From: an uncultured Sulfolobales archaeon
GTDB lineage: Archaea; Thermoproteota; Thermoprotei_A; Sulfolobales; NBVN01
DNA length: 64,000 nt
Assembly (NCBI GenBank): GCA_938073905.1
Contig: CALJEN010000004.1
Location: forward strand, 1 to 64,000
Direction of reading: 5' to 3'
Below are positions 31,516 through 38,951 of the stretch, one piece after another (within the stretch, counting starts at the first letter, position 1; each line of letters opens with the position of its first letter). The notes below the pieces were generated by a model that was given only the letters and a program-made list of their open reading frames with translations, searched no databases and was not told the DNA's origin. The position numbers were made by a program, and so were the translations under genes.

Positions 31516-33294
31516 TCACGACTCGGGATAGCAGCGTGCCAGGAACGCTGCCACGTACGTTAGGAACTTGGCCAGGGGTTCGTTGCTCAGGGACACGGCG
31601 TGACCTATGTCCGGCAGGACGTGGAGCTCGAACGTCTTGCCCAGGGCCACCAGCCTCCTCACGAACTCCAGAACGGGCTGTATTGGAGTCCTCGAGTCGT
31701 TCTGGGGCTGGACTATGCAGACGGGGGCCTCGATGTTCTCTACGTAGGTTATAGGCGACCTCTCCTTGAACAGCTCTTTCTTGCCCGCGAAGAGGACTTC
31801 CTGGAAGGTCTTGAAGTACCTGTCGGCCAGCTCGTACATCATCTCCCAGTCGGCGACGGGGGCCCCGGCGACGCCGCACCTCCAAAGCTTGGGCCTCGTG
31901 GTCAGCTGCATGAGGGTCGTGTACCCCCCGTAGCTGTACCCGACTATCGATACTCCGCCCTCCCTGGAGAGGCCGCTCTCGACCGCCCACCTCGCGGCGG
32001 CCGCGACGTCCTCCATGTCGGCACCCCCCGGATCCCCTATGTCCATCAGCCTGAACTTCGCACCGTAGCCCGTAGACCCCCTGAAGTTGGGTGCCACCAC
32101 GTGGTAGCCGAGGGCCGCCAGCGCGGCCACTATGGGAGTCCAGGAGTCCGCCACCTCGGACCAGGGGCCGCCATGGGGGTAGACCACGGTCGGTCCGGGC
32201 TTCGGCGAGGTCCTCGACTCGAGGACGTAGGTGGGTATCCTCAGGCCGTCGGAGGACTCGACCTCGACGAACCTCGCGTCGCCCAGGGACTCCTCTATCT
32301 TGGCCGGCAACGGGTTGTCAACCAGTACGGTCGTGCTGCCCGTCTCGGTATCCACGGAGAGCACCTTCGGCGGACTCCTCAGACTGGAGTGGACTACGAA
32401 AGCTCTATCTCTGCGCACCGCGGCCGACGAGACGAAGCCCGACTCCGGGCCCAGAGCCCTCCCGTCCACGAACAGTCTCGATGTCCCCCTCTTCTTCCCT
32501 ATCGCCCACACCTTCCCGTCGGGAGTCCAGCCGTAGTCAACGAACTCCACGGGACCGAACTCGTCCATGTCTCCGCGGCCGAGCGAGACCCTCCCGAGCT
32601 CCCCCGTCTCCAGGTCTAGGACGTAGAGCCTGAACGTGTCCATGTCCTCGTAGTTGCTGGCGAAGAGGACTCTGGAGCCCAGGAGCCTGGGGGCCACGTT
32701 GGTAGACCCTTCTCTGGGGGTAACGATCCTTTGGGTTCGCGCGGAGACGTCTATAACCAACAGTTCCGCGGAGAACGGGTTGCCGGTCAGGTGGCCGTAG
32801 CCCACTACGTACTTCTCGCTCACGTCGGTCACGAACTCGCGCCCCTTGGTCTCCGCGATCCTCTCGACTCCACCCCTCGAGAGCGACGCCACGTATATCC
32901 CGGCGCTGGTCTTCGTCGCGCCGGACCACGCCACCCTCTCGCCGTCGAACGCCAGCCCGGCGATCCTCTGGGGCTCGACGCCCCCCGAGACCTCGACCTC
33001 CTCACCGGTCTCGACGTCCCGCGCGAAGACTCTCGATAGCTCGAACCCCTTGCTCACGTCTCTCAGGAACACGACCTTGGTCGATGGCTCGCGGGCCTCG
33101 ATGAGCATGTGCACGTCCGACGCCACGAGCCTTCTGGTCCCGGTCTCCGGGTCTACGGCGTAAGCGCTGTAGACCCCTCCCTCGGTGGAGCCGTAGACCA
33201 GGTGCCTGCCGGCGAAGCCTACGAGCGCGTATCTCGGGATGCGGACGAGAGTCTCTATTATCTCAGCAGCTTCCGCTAGGCCCCTAACGGTCAC
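31516..33294 (-). CDS. S9-family serine peptidase (acylaminoacyl-peptidase-like)
   Basis: Cytosolic peptidase of the prolyl oligopeptidase family. The first ~330 residues form beta-propeller-like repeats; the C-terminal alpha/beta hydrolase domain has HGGPWSEV (oxyanion region), the nucleophile motif GYSYGGY (serine near residue 450), the aspartate in QNDSRTPI and the histidine in DIGHAVSL. The overall length of about 592 residues matches acylaminoacyl peptidases such as that of Aeropyrum. The track start 33327 lies at the TATA box; GTG 33294 is the first plausible start, about 35 bases downstream. No signal peptide. Likely role: breaking down short peptides. Confidence 0.9.
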   Translation of the reverse strand: MTVRGLAEAAEIIETLVRIPRYALVGFAGRHLVYGSTEGGVYSAYAVDPETGTRRLVASDVHMLIEAREPSTKVVFLRDVSKGFELSRVFARDVETGEEVEVSGGVEPQRIAGLAFDGERVAWSGATKTSAGIYVASLSRGGVERIAETKGREFVTDVSEKYVVGYGHLTGNPFSAELLVIDVSARTQRIVTPREGSTNVAPRLLGSRVLFASNYEDMDTFRLYVLDLETGELGRVSLGRGDMDEFGPVEFVDYGWTPDGKVWAIGKKRGTSRLFVDGRALGPESGFVSSAAVRRDRAFVVHSSLRSPPKVLSVDTETGSTTVLVDNPLPAKIEESLGDARFVEVESSDGLRIPTYVLESRTSPKPGPTVVYPHGGPWSEVADSWTPIVAALAALGYHVVAPNFRGSTGYGAKFRLMDIGDPGGADMEDVAAAARWAVESGLSREGGVSIVGYSYGGYTTLMQLTTRPKLWRCGVAGAPVADWEMMYELADRYFKTFQEVLFAGKKELFKERSPITYVENIEAPVCIVQPQNDSRTPIQPVLEFVRRLVALGKTFELHVLPDIGHAVSLSNEPLAKFLTYVAAFLARCYPES

Positions 33295-33326
33295 GGGCCA
33301 ACACCGGGCTCCGATCGCCTGTGACA

Positions 33327-33336
33327 AAATAAGGGA
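33327..33336 (-). promoter_or_regulatory. TATA box of the S9 peptidase gene
   Basis: Minus-strand cccttatttt, about 35 bases before GTG 33294, which decides the start. Confidence 0.5.
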
Positions 33337-33401
33337 ATAGTCCAGCGCAGCCCTCGAGAGCTATCTCGGCAAACGCGCTTGCCGCGCGAGGCTCTGCTAA
33401 A

Positions 33402-33409
33402 CTTATTAC
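33402..33409 (+). promoter_or_regulatory. TATA box of the CoA biosynthesis operon
   Basis: cttattac, 34-41 bases upstream of GTG 33443; the start also has GAAGGAG before it. Confidence 0.5.
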
Positions 33410-33442
33410 TTCCCCACGGTCTTCGCGCTTGGGCGTGAAGGA

Positions 33443-34696
33443 GTGAAGAAGCTCGCGTGGCACCCAGCGCATGAGATCAAGGGCAAGCTGAGCAGCGTCC
33501 TCTTCGGCAAGTCCATTGCCCTAGGAGTCACGTCGTCCGTGTCCCTCTACAGGAGCGTCGACCTGGCGCGCGAGCTGATCAGGCTGGGAGCGGACGTCCA
33601 CGTAGTGATGAGCCCCGAGGCCGCCAAGTACGTGACGCCGCGGCTCTTCGAGTGGGCTACGGGGAACGACGTATTCGTGGTCTTCGCCGGCGAGGTGGGC
33701 CACATAGCCCTGGCCGAGATCTGCGACGCCTACGTCATCGCGCCGGCGACCGCGAACACGGTAGTCAAGGTGGCCCAGGGCATCGCGGACACCTCGGTGA
33801 CGGTACTGGCCCAGTCGTTCCTAGGCATGGGCAAGCCCCTGGTGGTAGTCCCCGCAGCACACTACAGCCTCCTGGCCTCTCCTCCGGTTTCCGAGGCCAC
33901 CGAGAAGCTGGAGGAGCTGGGCGTCACCCTAGTCCCCCCGATCATCGAGGAGAGGAGGGCCAAGTACCCGCCGCTAGAGGACATAGTCGCGGCAGTGGAG
34001 GCCTCCGCCCTGCGGGGGAGAGACCTCAGGGGCCTCAGGCTGCTGGTCACGGCGGGTCCGACGAGGGAGCCCCTGGATAGGGTCAGGTTCTTGACGAACG
34101 CGAGCTCGGGCAAGATGGGCGTAGCGATAGCCAGGGAGGCCTACTTCAGGGGCGCCGAGGTGACACTAGTCCACGGTCCGCTGGGAGTCGGAGTCCCCCA
34201 CTACGTGAGGTCTATCGGAGTGACGACTACCCGGGAGATGCTGGACGCGGTGCTCTCCGAGCTTAGCTCGAGGGAGTACGACGCGGCGATCCTGGCGGCC
34301 GCCCCGGTAGACTTCGGCTTCGCCTCCACCGCCGGGGGGAAGATCAGCAGCGACGTGGAGCGCCTGGAGGTGACCATGGTCCCGACGCCGAAGATCTCGC
34401 TGGAGCTGAGGAGGGTCTTCGGGGGGCTGGTCGTGGGTTTCGCGGCAGAGTTCGCCGAGGGGAGGATCGAGGAGCTCTCCTCGAAGGCTAGAGAGAAGCT
34501 CGCCAAGAGGGGCTTCAACATGGTGGTGGCCAACGACATCAGCAGGGCAGACGTGGGCTTCGCGTCAGACTACAACGAGGTCCTGATACTGACGGACCGG
34601 GGCGAGAGCCTCCTGGTCGGCAAAACCCGCAAGGCCGAGGTGGCCAGGGCTATCCTAGACCAGGTGCTGAAGTATCTGAAGGCTCCAGGGAAGTAG
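33443..34696 (+). CDS. coaBC: Phosphopantothenoylcysteine decarboxylase / phosphopantothenate-cysteine ligase (CoaBC)
   Basis: Bifunctional enzyme of CoA synthesis. Residues 1-190 are the FMN-dependent decarboxylase CoaC: GKSIALGVTSSVSLYRSV, VVMSPEAAKYV, the histidine in GEVGHIALAE, APATANTVVKVAQGIAD. Residues 195-417 are the ligase CoaB: LLVTAGPTREPLDRVRFLTNASSGKMG, ILAAAPVDF, and the C-terminal MVVANDISRADVGFASDYNEV. 417 residues is normal. It begins a three-gene operon with pantoate kinase and phosphopantothenate synthetase, which together cover the pantoate-to-phosphopantetheine steps of the archaeal route. Confidence 0.96.
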   Translation: MKKLAWHPAHEIKGKLSSVLFGKSIALGVTSSVSLYRSVDLARELIRLGADVHVVMSPEAAKYVTPRLFEWATGNDVFVVFAGEVGHIALAEICDAYVIAPATANTVVKVAQGIADTSVTVLAQSFLGMGKPLVVVPAAHYSLLASPPVSEATEKLEELGVTLVPPIIEERRAKYPPLEDIVAAVEASALRGRDLRGLRLLVTAGPTREPLDRVRFLTNASSGKMGVAIAREAYFRGAEVTLVHGPLGVGVPHYVRSIGVTTTREMLDAVLSELSSREYDAAILAAAPVDFGFASTAGGKISSDVERLEVTMVPTPKISLELRRVFGGLVVGFAAEFAEGRIEELSSKAREKLAKRGFNMVVANDISRADVGFASDYNEVLILTDRGESLLVGKTRKAEVARAILDQVLKYLKAPGK

Positions 34697-34698
34697 TT

Positions 34699-35568
34699 TT
34701 GGTAGCTATCCGGGTACCCCTGAACGTGAGCGGTTTCTGGGTCCCCCATAGAGGGGAGTCGCACGAGAGCACGGGGTCTCTCGGGGCTAGCCTAACCCTC
34801 GAGCCCCCGGCGGTTTTTAGGATCACCAGAGGCTCCTGTCCCATCCTCCTCAACGGGGTGTGCATCGAGGAGTACCACCCCATAGCCCAGGAGCTCGCCC
34901 TCGAGGGGGTCTCGGTGCACGGAGCCTCTCCCGTCCCCCTGGGCGTCGGAGCGGCCGTCAGCGGGGCCCTGGCTATAGCACTGGCCTACGCCCACCTCTA
35001 CACGAAAGAGGGGGGCGAGCCGGACGCCCTCAGGGTGGGCGCGCTAGCTCACAGGGTGGAGGTGGAGACGGGAGGCGGGCTGGGAGACGTCATATGTCAG
35101 ACGACCGGAGGCGGGCTAGTCCTCAGGAGGAGGGTGGGACCCCCGGGGATAGGGGAGGCCACGCCCGTGCCGGTTGAGGACGTAGAGGTCACTCTGGGAG
35201 TGTTGGAGAACAGAATTACGACCAGAGAGATGCTGCGGAGATACGCCGACAGGCTCGCCGACGTAGGCCCGAAGGTGTACGGAGAGTTCCTCACCGAGCC
35301 GGGTCTAAAGAGCTTCCTTAGGCTCTCCAGGGAGTTCTCCGCCGCTCTAGGCTTCATGTCGCGGGAGATGTCGGAGAAGCTCGAGACCTCCCTGAGGAGG
35401 CTCTCGGACGAGGTGGTGGGCTACTTCGTGAAGAAGTCCCTCCTGGTCGTAGTCCACAGACCGGGAGCCGGTCCGGCCGTGAGGGAGGCCATCGAGAAGG
35501 CGTGCTCCTACTCCCTACCCCCATTTAAGCTGGCTAGGCAGGGATTCGCGGTGGTGCCGTGGGGATAG
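34699..35568 (+). CDS. Pantoate kinase (GHMP family)
   Basis: Phosphorylates pantoate in the archaeal CoA pathway, which replaces bacterial PanC/PanK. Seen: the GHMP ATP-binding motif PVPLGVGAAVSGALAIAL (near residues 74-90), HRVEVETGGGLGDVICQTTGG, and the N-terminal VSGFWVPHRG. 289 residues is the family length. The start TTG 34699 lies 2 bases after coaBC. It overlaps the next gene by 10 bases. The assignment is supported by the order of the three genes as well as by the motifs. Confidence 0.9.
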   Translation: MVAIRVPLNVSGFWVPHRGESHESTGSLGASLTLEPPAVFRITRGSCPILLNGVCIEEYHPIAQELALEGVSVHGASPVPLGVGAAVSGALAIALAYAHLYTKEGGEPDALRVGALAHRVEVETGGGLGDVICQTTGGGLVLRRRVGPPGIGEATPVPVEDVEVTLGVLENRITTREMLRRYADRLADVGPKVYGEFLTEPGLKSFLRLSREFSAALGFMSREMSEKLETSLRRLSDEVVGYFVKKSLLVVVHRPGAGPAVREAIEKACSYSLPPFKLARQGFAVVPWG

Positions 35569-36371
35569 CGAGGGTAGAGAGGGTAGAGATACCCAGGTCG
35601 CACCCGAGGTACGAGTCCCTCGTGATCAGGGAGAGGCTAGTGGAGGGCCTGGAGAGCGGCGTAGTGGTCCCGCAGGGTCTCATAGCCCACGGAAGGGGAG
35701 AGTGCTTCGACTACCTGCTGGGGGAGAAGACCACGGAGCCCGCCCTCAGGGCCATGCGGGCGGCGGCCGCGGCACTCCTGCTGGCCAGGCACCCGGTTGT
35801 GTCGGTGAACGGCAACGTGGCTGCCCTGGTGCCGGGAGAGGTCGTCAGGCTGGCCAGAGCCGTGAACGCCAGGGTGGAGGTGAACCTGTTCTACAGGTCC
35901 GAGGAGAGGGTGAGGAAGATCGCGGAGGTGCTCAGAGCCCATGGAGCCCAGGAAGTCCTCGGGGTCGACGACGCTACAGCCACCATACCCGAGCTCTTCA
36001 GCGAGAGGAGGAGGGTCAGCCCCAGGGGGATATACGCGGCCGACGTGGTCCTCGTGGCCCTGGAGGACGGAGACAGGACCGAGGCCCTGAGGAGGATGGG
36101 CAAGACCGTTGTAGCCATAGACCTGAACCCCCTCTCCAGGACTTCCCTAGCCGCGAGCATAACCATAGTGGACAACGTGGTCAGAGCCATGCCGAAGCTC
36201 GCGGAGCTCGCGGAGACCATGAGGTCCGAGCCGGAGGAGTCCCTGAGGAGAATCCTCGAGAGCTACGACAACTCCGAGGTCCTCTCAGACGTCCTGAGGT
36301 ACATTGAGGCGAGGCTCAGAGAGCTCTCTGAGGGGATTCGCGGGAAGGTGTGGTCGCCTGGGAGCCCCTGA
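35559..36371 (+). CDS. 4-phosphopantoate--beta-alanine ligase (phosphopantothenate synthetase)
   Basis: Joins 4-phosphopantoate and beta-alanine using ATP. The highly conserved start (IPRSHPRYESLVIRERLVEG, PQGLIAHGRGECFDYLLGE) and later segments VSVNGNVAALVPGEVVRLA, NARVEVNLFYR, VVAIDLNPLSRTS and ITIVDNVVRAMPKL are those of the archaeal family. 270 residues. It follows and overlaps the pantoate kinase gene, which makes its substrate, and the pair completes the archaeal CoA branch with CoaBC upstream. GTG 35559. Confidence 0.94.
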   Translation: MGIARVERVEIPRSHPRYESLVIRERLVEGLESGVVVPQGLIAHGRGECFDYLLGEKTTEPALRAMRAAAAALLLARHPVVSVNGNVAALVPGEVVRLARAVNARVEVNLFYRSEERVRKIAEVLRAHGAQEVLGVDDATATIPELFSERRRVSPRGIYAADVVLVALEDGDRTEALRRMGKTVVAIDLNPLSRTSLAASITIVDNVVRAMPKLAELAETMRSEPEESLRRILESYDNSEVLSDVLRYIEARLRELSEGIRGKVWSPGSP

Positions 36372-36440
36372 GCCGCTCCACAGCGCCGGCGGTCGCCCTA
36401 AGGACCCCGCTGGCGGACTGTCCACCAGCGGAACTCGCGG

Positions 36441-36815
36441 GTGATGAGGACGAGGAGGATAGCGAGGAACGTGGTGAACTTGGACCTCGACCTGGACGCT
36501 GCGGACCCCGCCACGCTCGAGGAGCTTTCACAGCTGCTGAGCGACCTCCTAGCCAACCACCTGGACAGGGTGCTGGGGTCTAGGGTAGACTACCAAGCGT
36601 CCATCGAGGTGGAGGTGGGAGACACTCTCGACGTCACGGTCGACGTGACGCTCGCGAGCCAGACCCCCTTGACCCCGGAGGTGCTAGCCGAGGTGGACAG
36701 GGAGATCGACAGGGCCATCTCCAAGTTCGAGAGCGTAGTGCTCCTAAGGCTCGGTAGAAGAGGAAACGGGGAGGTTCCGGAGGCTCAGGACAAAAACTCG
36801 CCTACTTCTCCTTAA
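36441..36815 (+). CDS. Unknown small acidic protein, possibly DUF3194-like
   Basis: 124 residues. After a basic start (RTRRIARNVV) come LDLDLDAADPATLEELSQLL, a strand-rich segment (YQASIEVEVGDTLDVTVDVTL) and a helix (VLAEVDREIDRAISKFESVV). The helix-strand-strand-helix order is like small archaeal DUF3194 proteins, but I am unsure. The tail is polar and probably disordered. GTG 36441 and ATG 36444 are equivalent starts. It lies 70 bases after the CoA cluster and could be part of the same transcript. Confidence 0.55.
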   Translation: MMRTRRIARNVVNLDLDLDAADPATLEELSQLLSDLLANHLDRVLGSRVDYQASIEVEVGDTLDVTVDVTLASQTPLTPEVLAEVDREIDRAISKFESVVLLRLGRRGNGEVPEAQDKNSPTSP

Positions 36816-36873
36816 CGTTTCTCGCTAGTGGTGCCTCTCGGTGGCCCTCTCGGCGCGGTGCGCGCTATCTCTC

Positions 36874-37311
36874 TCAAAGCCTCTCGATACTGACCTTAAT
36901 CGGCGTGGACACGGTCAGGTTGTCCTCCACCGGACACCTCTCTTCGACCCTCCTCAACCACTCCCTCAGGACTTCGCTGCTCGCGTCGGTCTTGGCGTAG
37001 ATCTTCACGCTAATATCTTTGTAGCCGGCTCTCTCGCCTGCACCCGTCATTAGCTTGGCCGCGTTGAACACTCCCACCACCTCTATTCTCATGTCGTCGA
37101 TCCTGATCCCCATCTCTCTGCCCACTATCTCGCCGACTATGTTCACGCAGCCGGCTAGGGAGGCCAGCAGATACTCTATGGGCGAGGGAGCCTCCCCACC
37201 CAACTTGTCCACGGCTATCTCGTGGGCACCGGACTTGACCACCATCTTCATCGGCTTATCCGGAGCCGGTCTGTACCCTACTACGGTAATGACCTGGTCC
37301 CTGTAAGCCAC
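36874..37311 (-). CDS. OsmC/Ohr-family protein
   Basis: OsmC-type proteins are homodimeric thiol peroxidases that reduce organic hydroperoxides using two cysteines. Seen: the helix with the first cysteine LASLAGCVNIVGEIV (near residue 55) and the second cysteine in ERCPVEDNL (near 125), with the family start GAHEIAVDKLGGEAPSPIEYLL. 145 residues is normal. It is a single gene with an unusually elaborate upstream region of palindromes and direct repeats, which suggests regulation, maybe by redox state. The family also has members of unknown function, so peroxidase activity is inferred. Confidence 0.87.
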   Translation of the reverse strand: MAYRDQVITVVGYRPAPDKPMKMVVKSGAHEIAVDKLGGEAPSPIEYLLASLAGCVNIVGEIVGREMGIRIDDMRIEVVGVFNAAKLMTGAGERAGYKDISVKIYAKTDASSEVLREWLRRVEERCPVEDNLTVSTPIKVSIERL

Positions 37312-37350
37312 CCTGCTCAGGGCTAACCCCCTCTGGATTCCGGCTAGCCC

Positions 37351-37359
37351 TATATATTG
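37351..37359 (-). promoter_or_regulatory. TATA box of the osmC gene
   Basis: Minus-strand caatatata, about 43 bases before ATG 37311. The box is nearly symmetric and could also serve a plus-strand transcript. Confidence 0.5.
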
Positions 37360-37365
37360 CTAGTC

Positions 37366-37387
37366 TAGGAGCTATCAGTAGCTCCTA
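37366..37387. promoter_or_regulatory. 22-base inverted repeat upstream of osmC, candidate operator
   Basis: TAGGAGCTA-tcag-TAGCTCCTA is a perfect 9-base inverted repeat just upstream of the osmC TATA box. A second, imperfect inverted repeat (CTCCTTTG...CAGAGGAG, 37407-37428) follows. Site and symmetry suit a dimeric regulator; the regulator is unknown. Confidence 0.5.
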
Positions 37388-37446
37388 AACGGCTAGCCCT
37401 ACACACTCCTTTGTAGTAGCAGAGGAGCTGTTGCCGAGATGCGCGG

Positions 37447-37553
37447 GGCGCTCCATCGTCGCTCCCGGAGGCCGCCGAGGCCTCCACGGTCGAGGTGGAA
37501 CGCGCGGTCACCGGAAGGTAGCTATGCGACAACGGTTCGCGCCGCAGTTTTTT
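37447..37553 (+). ncRNA. Candidate small RNA: hairpin followed by T-run
   Basis: A hairpin GGAGGCC-gccga-GGCCTCC (37467-37485), possibly extended by outer pairing CTCCA/TGGA, is followed downstream by a run of six T (37548-37553), although no plus-strand gene precedes it. This could be a short transcript with its own terminator, or leader structure of the following gene. No known RNA family recognised. Confidence 0.25.
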
Positions 37554-37586
37554 GTTCCACGCTAAGGTAGAGGTGGGTCGCAGGGG

Positions 37587-38942
37587 ATGAGCCCGAGCTA
37601 CGACGTAGTCGTAGTTGGGCTGGGTGTAGCGGGGGCATATGCGGCGTACAGGCTATCCAGGGCTGGCCTGAAGGTGCTAGCAGTCGACGTGAAGCCCTAC
37701 GAGAGGCTCGGCGATAAGCCCTGCGGCGACGCCATAGGCAAGCACCACTTCGACTCCCTCGGCCTGAACGACCTCCCGCAGGACCTGATAGAGGGGTGGG
37801 TCAGGGGGATCGACATCTACTCCCCCAGCGAGGGATTCAGGTTCAGAGTCCTGGGGGAGGGCTACGAGGTCGACAGGATCGGGCTCGTCAGGTACTTCGT
37901 CGAGCGCGCTCTGGACAGAGGGCTGGAGCTGGAGACCGGGACGCCGGCCCTGGGCCCCCTCGTCAAGGAGGGGTCGGTCAGAGGAGTAGTCCTCAAGAGG
38001 GGGAGCGGGTCGGTAGAGGTCGGCGCCAGGGTCGTCGTAGACGCGTCGGGAAACGCTAGAGCGATATCGAGGAGGCTGCCGAAGGAGTGGCCGGTTAGCG
38101 AGGACTTGGAGGCCGTGGACAGCAACGTTGCCTACAGGGAGGTCCGGGAGCTCAGGCGGGAGGTGGAGGAGCCCGAGATACTCAGAATATACGTGAGCAA
38201 GAGGGTGGCTCCGGGAGGCTACTGGTGGCTCTTCCCCTACTCGAAGACGGGTACTCGGGTGAACGTGGGTCTGGGAGTCCAGGGAGGCAGGGGCTACCCC
38301 CACCCGAGAGACCTCCTCTACCGCTACGTGCTGAGAAGGGAGGTCTTCGAGGGTAGCAGAGTGGTGGAGGCCGGGGGGGCCGTCGTCCCGACGAGGGGGC
38401 CCCTCAGGAGCCTCGTCTGGAACGGGGTCGCGGTGGTGGGCGACGCCGCATACACCGTGAACCCCGTCCACGGTGGTGGCAAGGGCTCCTCCATGCTGTC
38501 GGCCAGCTGCGTGGCGGACGCTGTGGTAGAGGCCCTCGAGCTCGGGAGGGCGGACGCCGAGGGGCTGTGGAGTGCCAACCTGTGCTACATGAAGGGGTAC
38601 GGGGTCAAGCAGGCGGTGCTCGACGTGTTCAGGATGTTCCTCCAGGAGCTATCGGACGACGACATAGAGTTCGGGATGAGGAGGAGGATAATCAGGGAGG
38701 AGGACCTCAACGTTCTATCCCTCAGGGGAGACCTGGAGCTCTCGGTAGTGGACAAGGCCATGAGGCTGCTAGCGGGTCTGACCAGACCCTCTCTCCTGCT
38801 GAAGCTGAGGAGCGTTGCGGAGTACATGAACAGAGTGAGAACGCTGTACGAGAACTACCCCGAGTCGCCAGCGGAGCTCCAGACCTGGTCTCGAAGGCTC
38901 GAAGGGATCCTGGAGGAGTACAGGGCCAGAGTGCTGGCTTGA
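37587..38942 (+). CDS. Geranylgeranyl reductase family flavoprotein
   Basis: FAD-dependent reductase that saturates geranylgeranyl chains of archaeal membrane lipids. Seen: the dinucleotide motif VVVGLGVAGAYAAYRLSRAG at the N-terminus, KPCGDAIGKHH (the cysteine-containing family loop), VVVDASGNARAISRRL, YWWLFPYSKTG, and the second FAD motif VAVVGDAAYTVNPVHGGGKGSSM. 451 residues is normal. Single gene, start ATG 37587 with GGGG before it. Substrate (lipid or quinone side chain) is inferred from the family. Confidence 0.88.
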   Translation: MSPSYDVVVVGLGVAGAYAAYRLSRAGLKVLAVDVKPYERLGDKPCGDAIGKHHFDSLGLNDLPQDLIEGWVRGIDIYSPSEGFRFRVLGEGYEVDRIGLVRYFVERALDRGLELETGTPALGPLVKEGSVRGVVLKRGSGSVEVGARVVVDASGNARAISRRLPKEWPVSEDLEAVDSNVAYREVRELRREVEEPEILRIYVSKRVAPGGYWWLFPYSKTGTRVNVGLGVQGGRGYPHPRDLLYRYVLRREVFEGSRVVEAGGAVVPTRGPLRSLVWNGVAVVGDAAYTVNPVHGGGKGSSMLSASCVADAVVEALELGRADAEGLWSANLCYMKGYGVKQAVLDVFRMFLQELSDDDIEFGMRRRIIREEDLNVLSLRGDLELSVVDKAMRLLAGLTRPSLLLKLRSVAEYMNRVRTLYENYPESPAELQTWSRRLEGILEEYRARVLA

Positions 38943-38951
38943 GGCGGAAGG

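Larger units (their letters stand above)
37341..37401. repeat. Pair of 12-base direct repeats framing a palindrome
   Basis: CGGCTAGCCCTA occurs perfectly at 37341-37352 and again at 37390-37401. Between the copies is the inverted repeat at 37366-37387. The first copy runs into the TATA region of the osmC gene. The arrangement suggests binding sites for a transcription factor. Confidence 0.55.
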
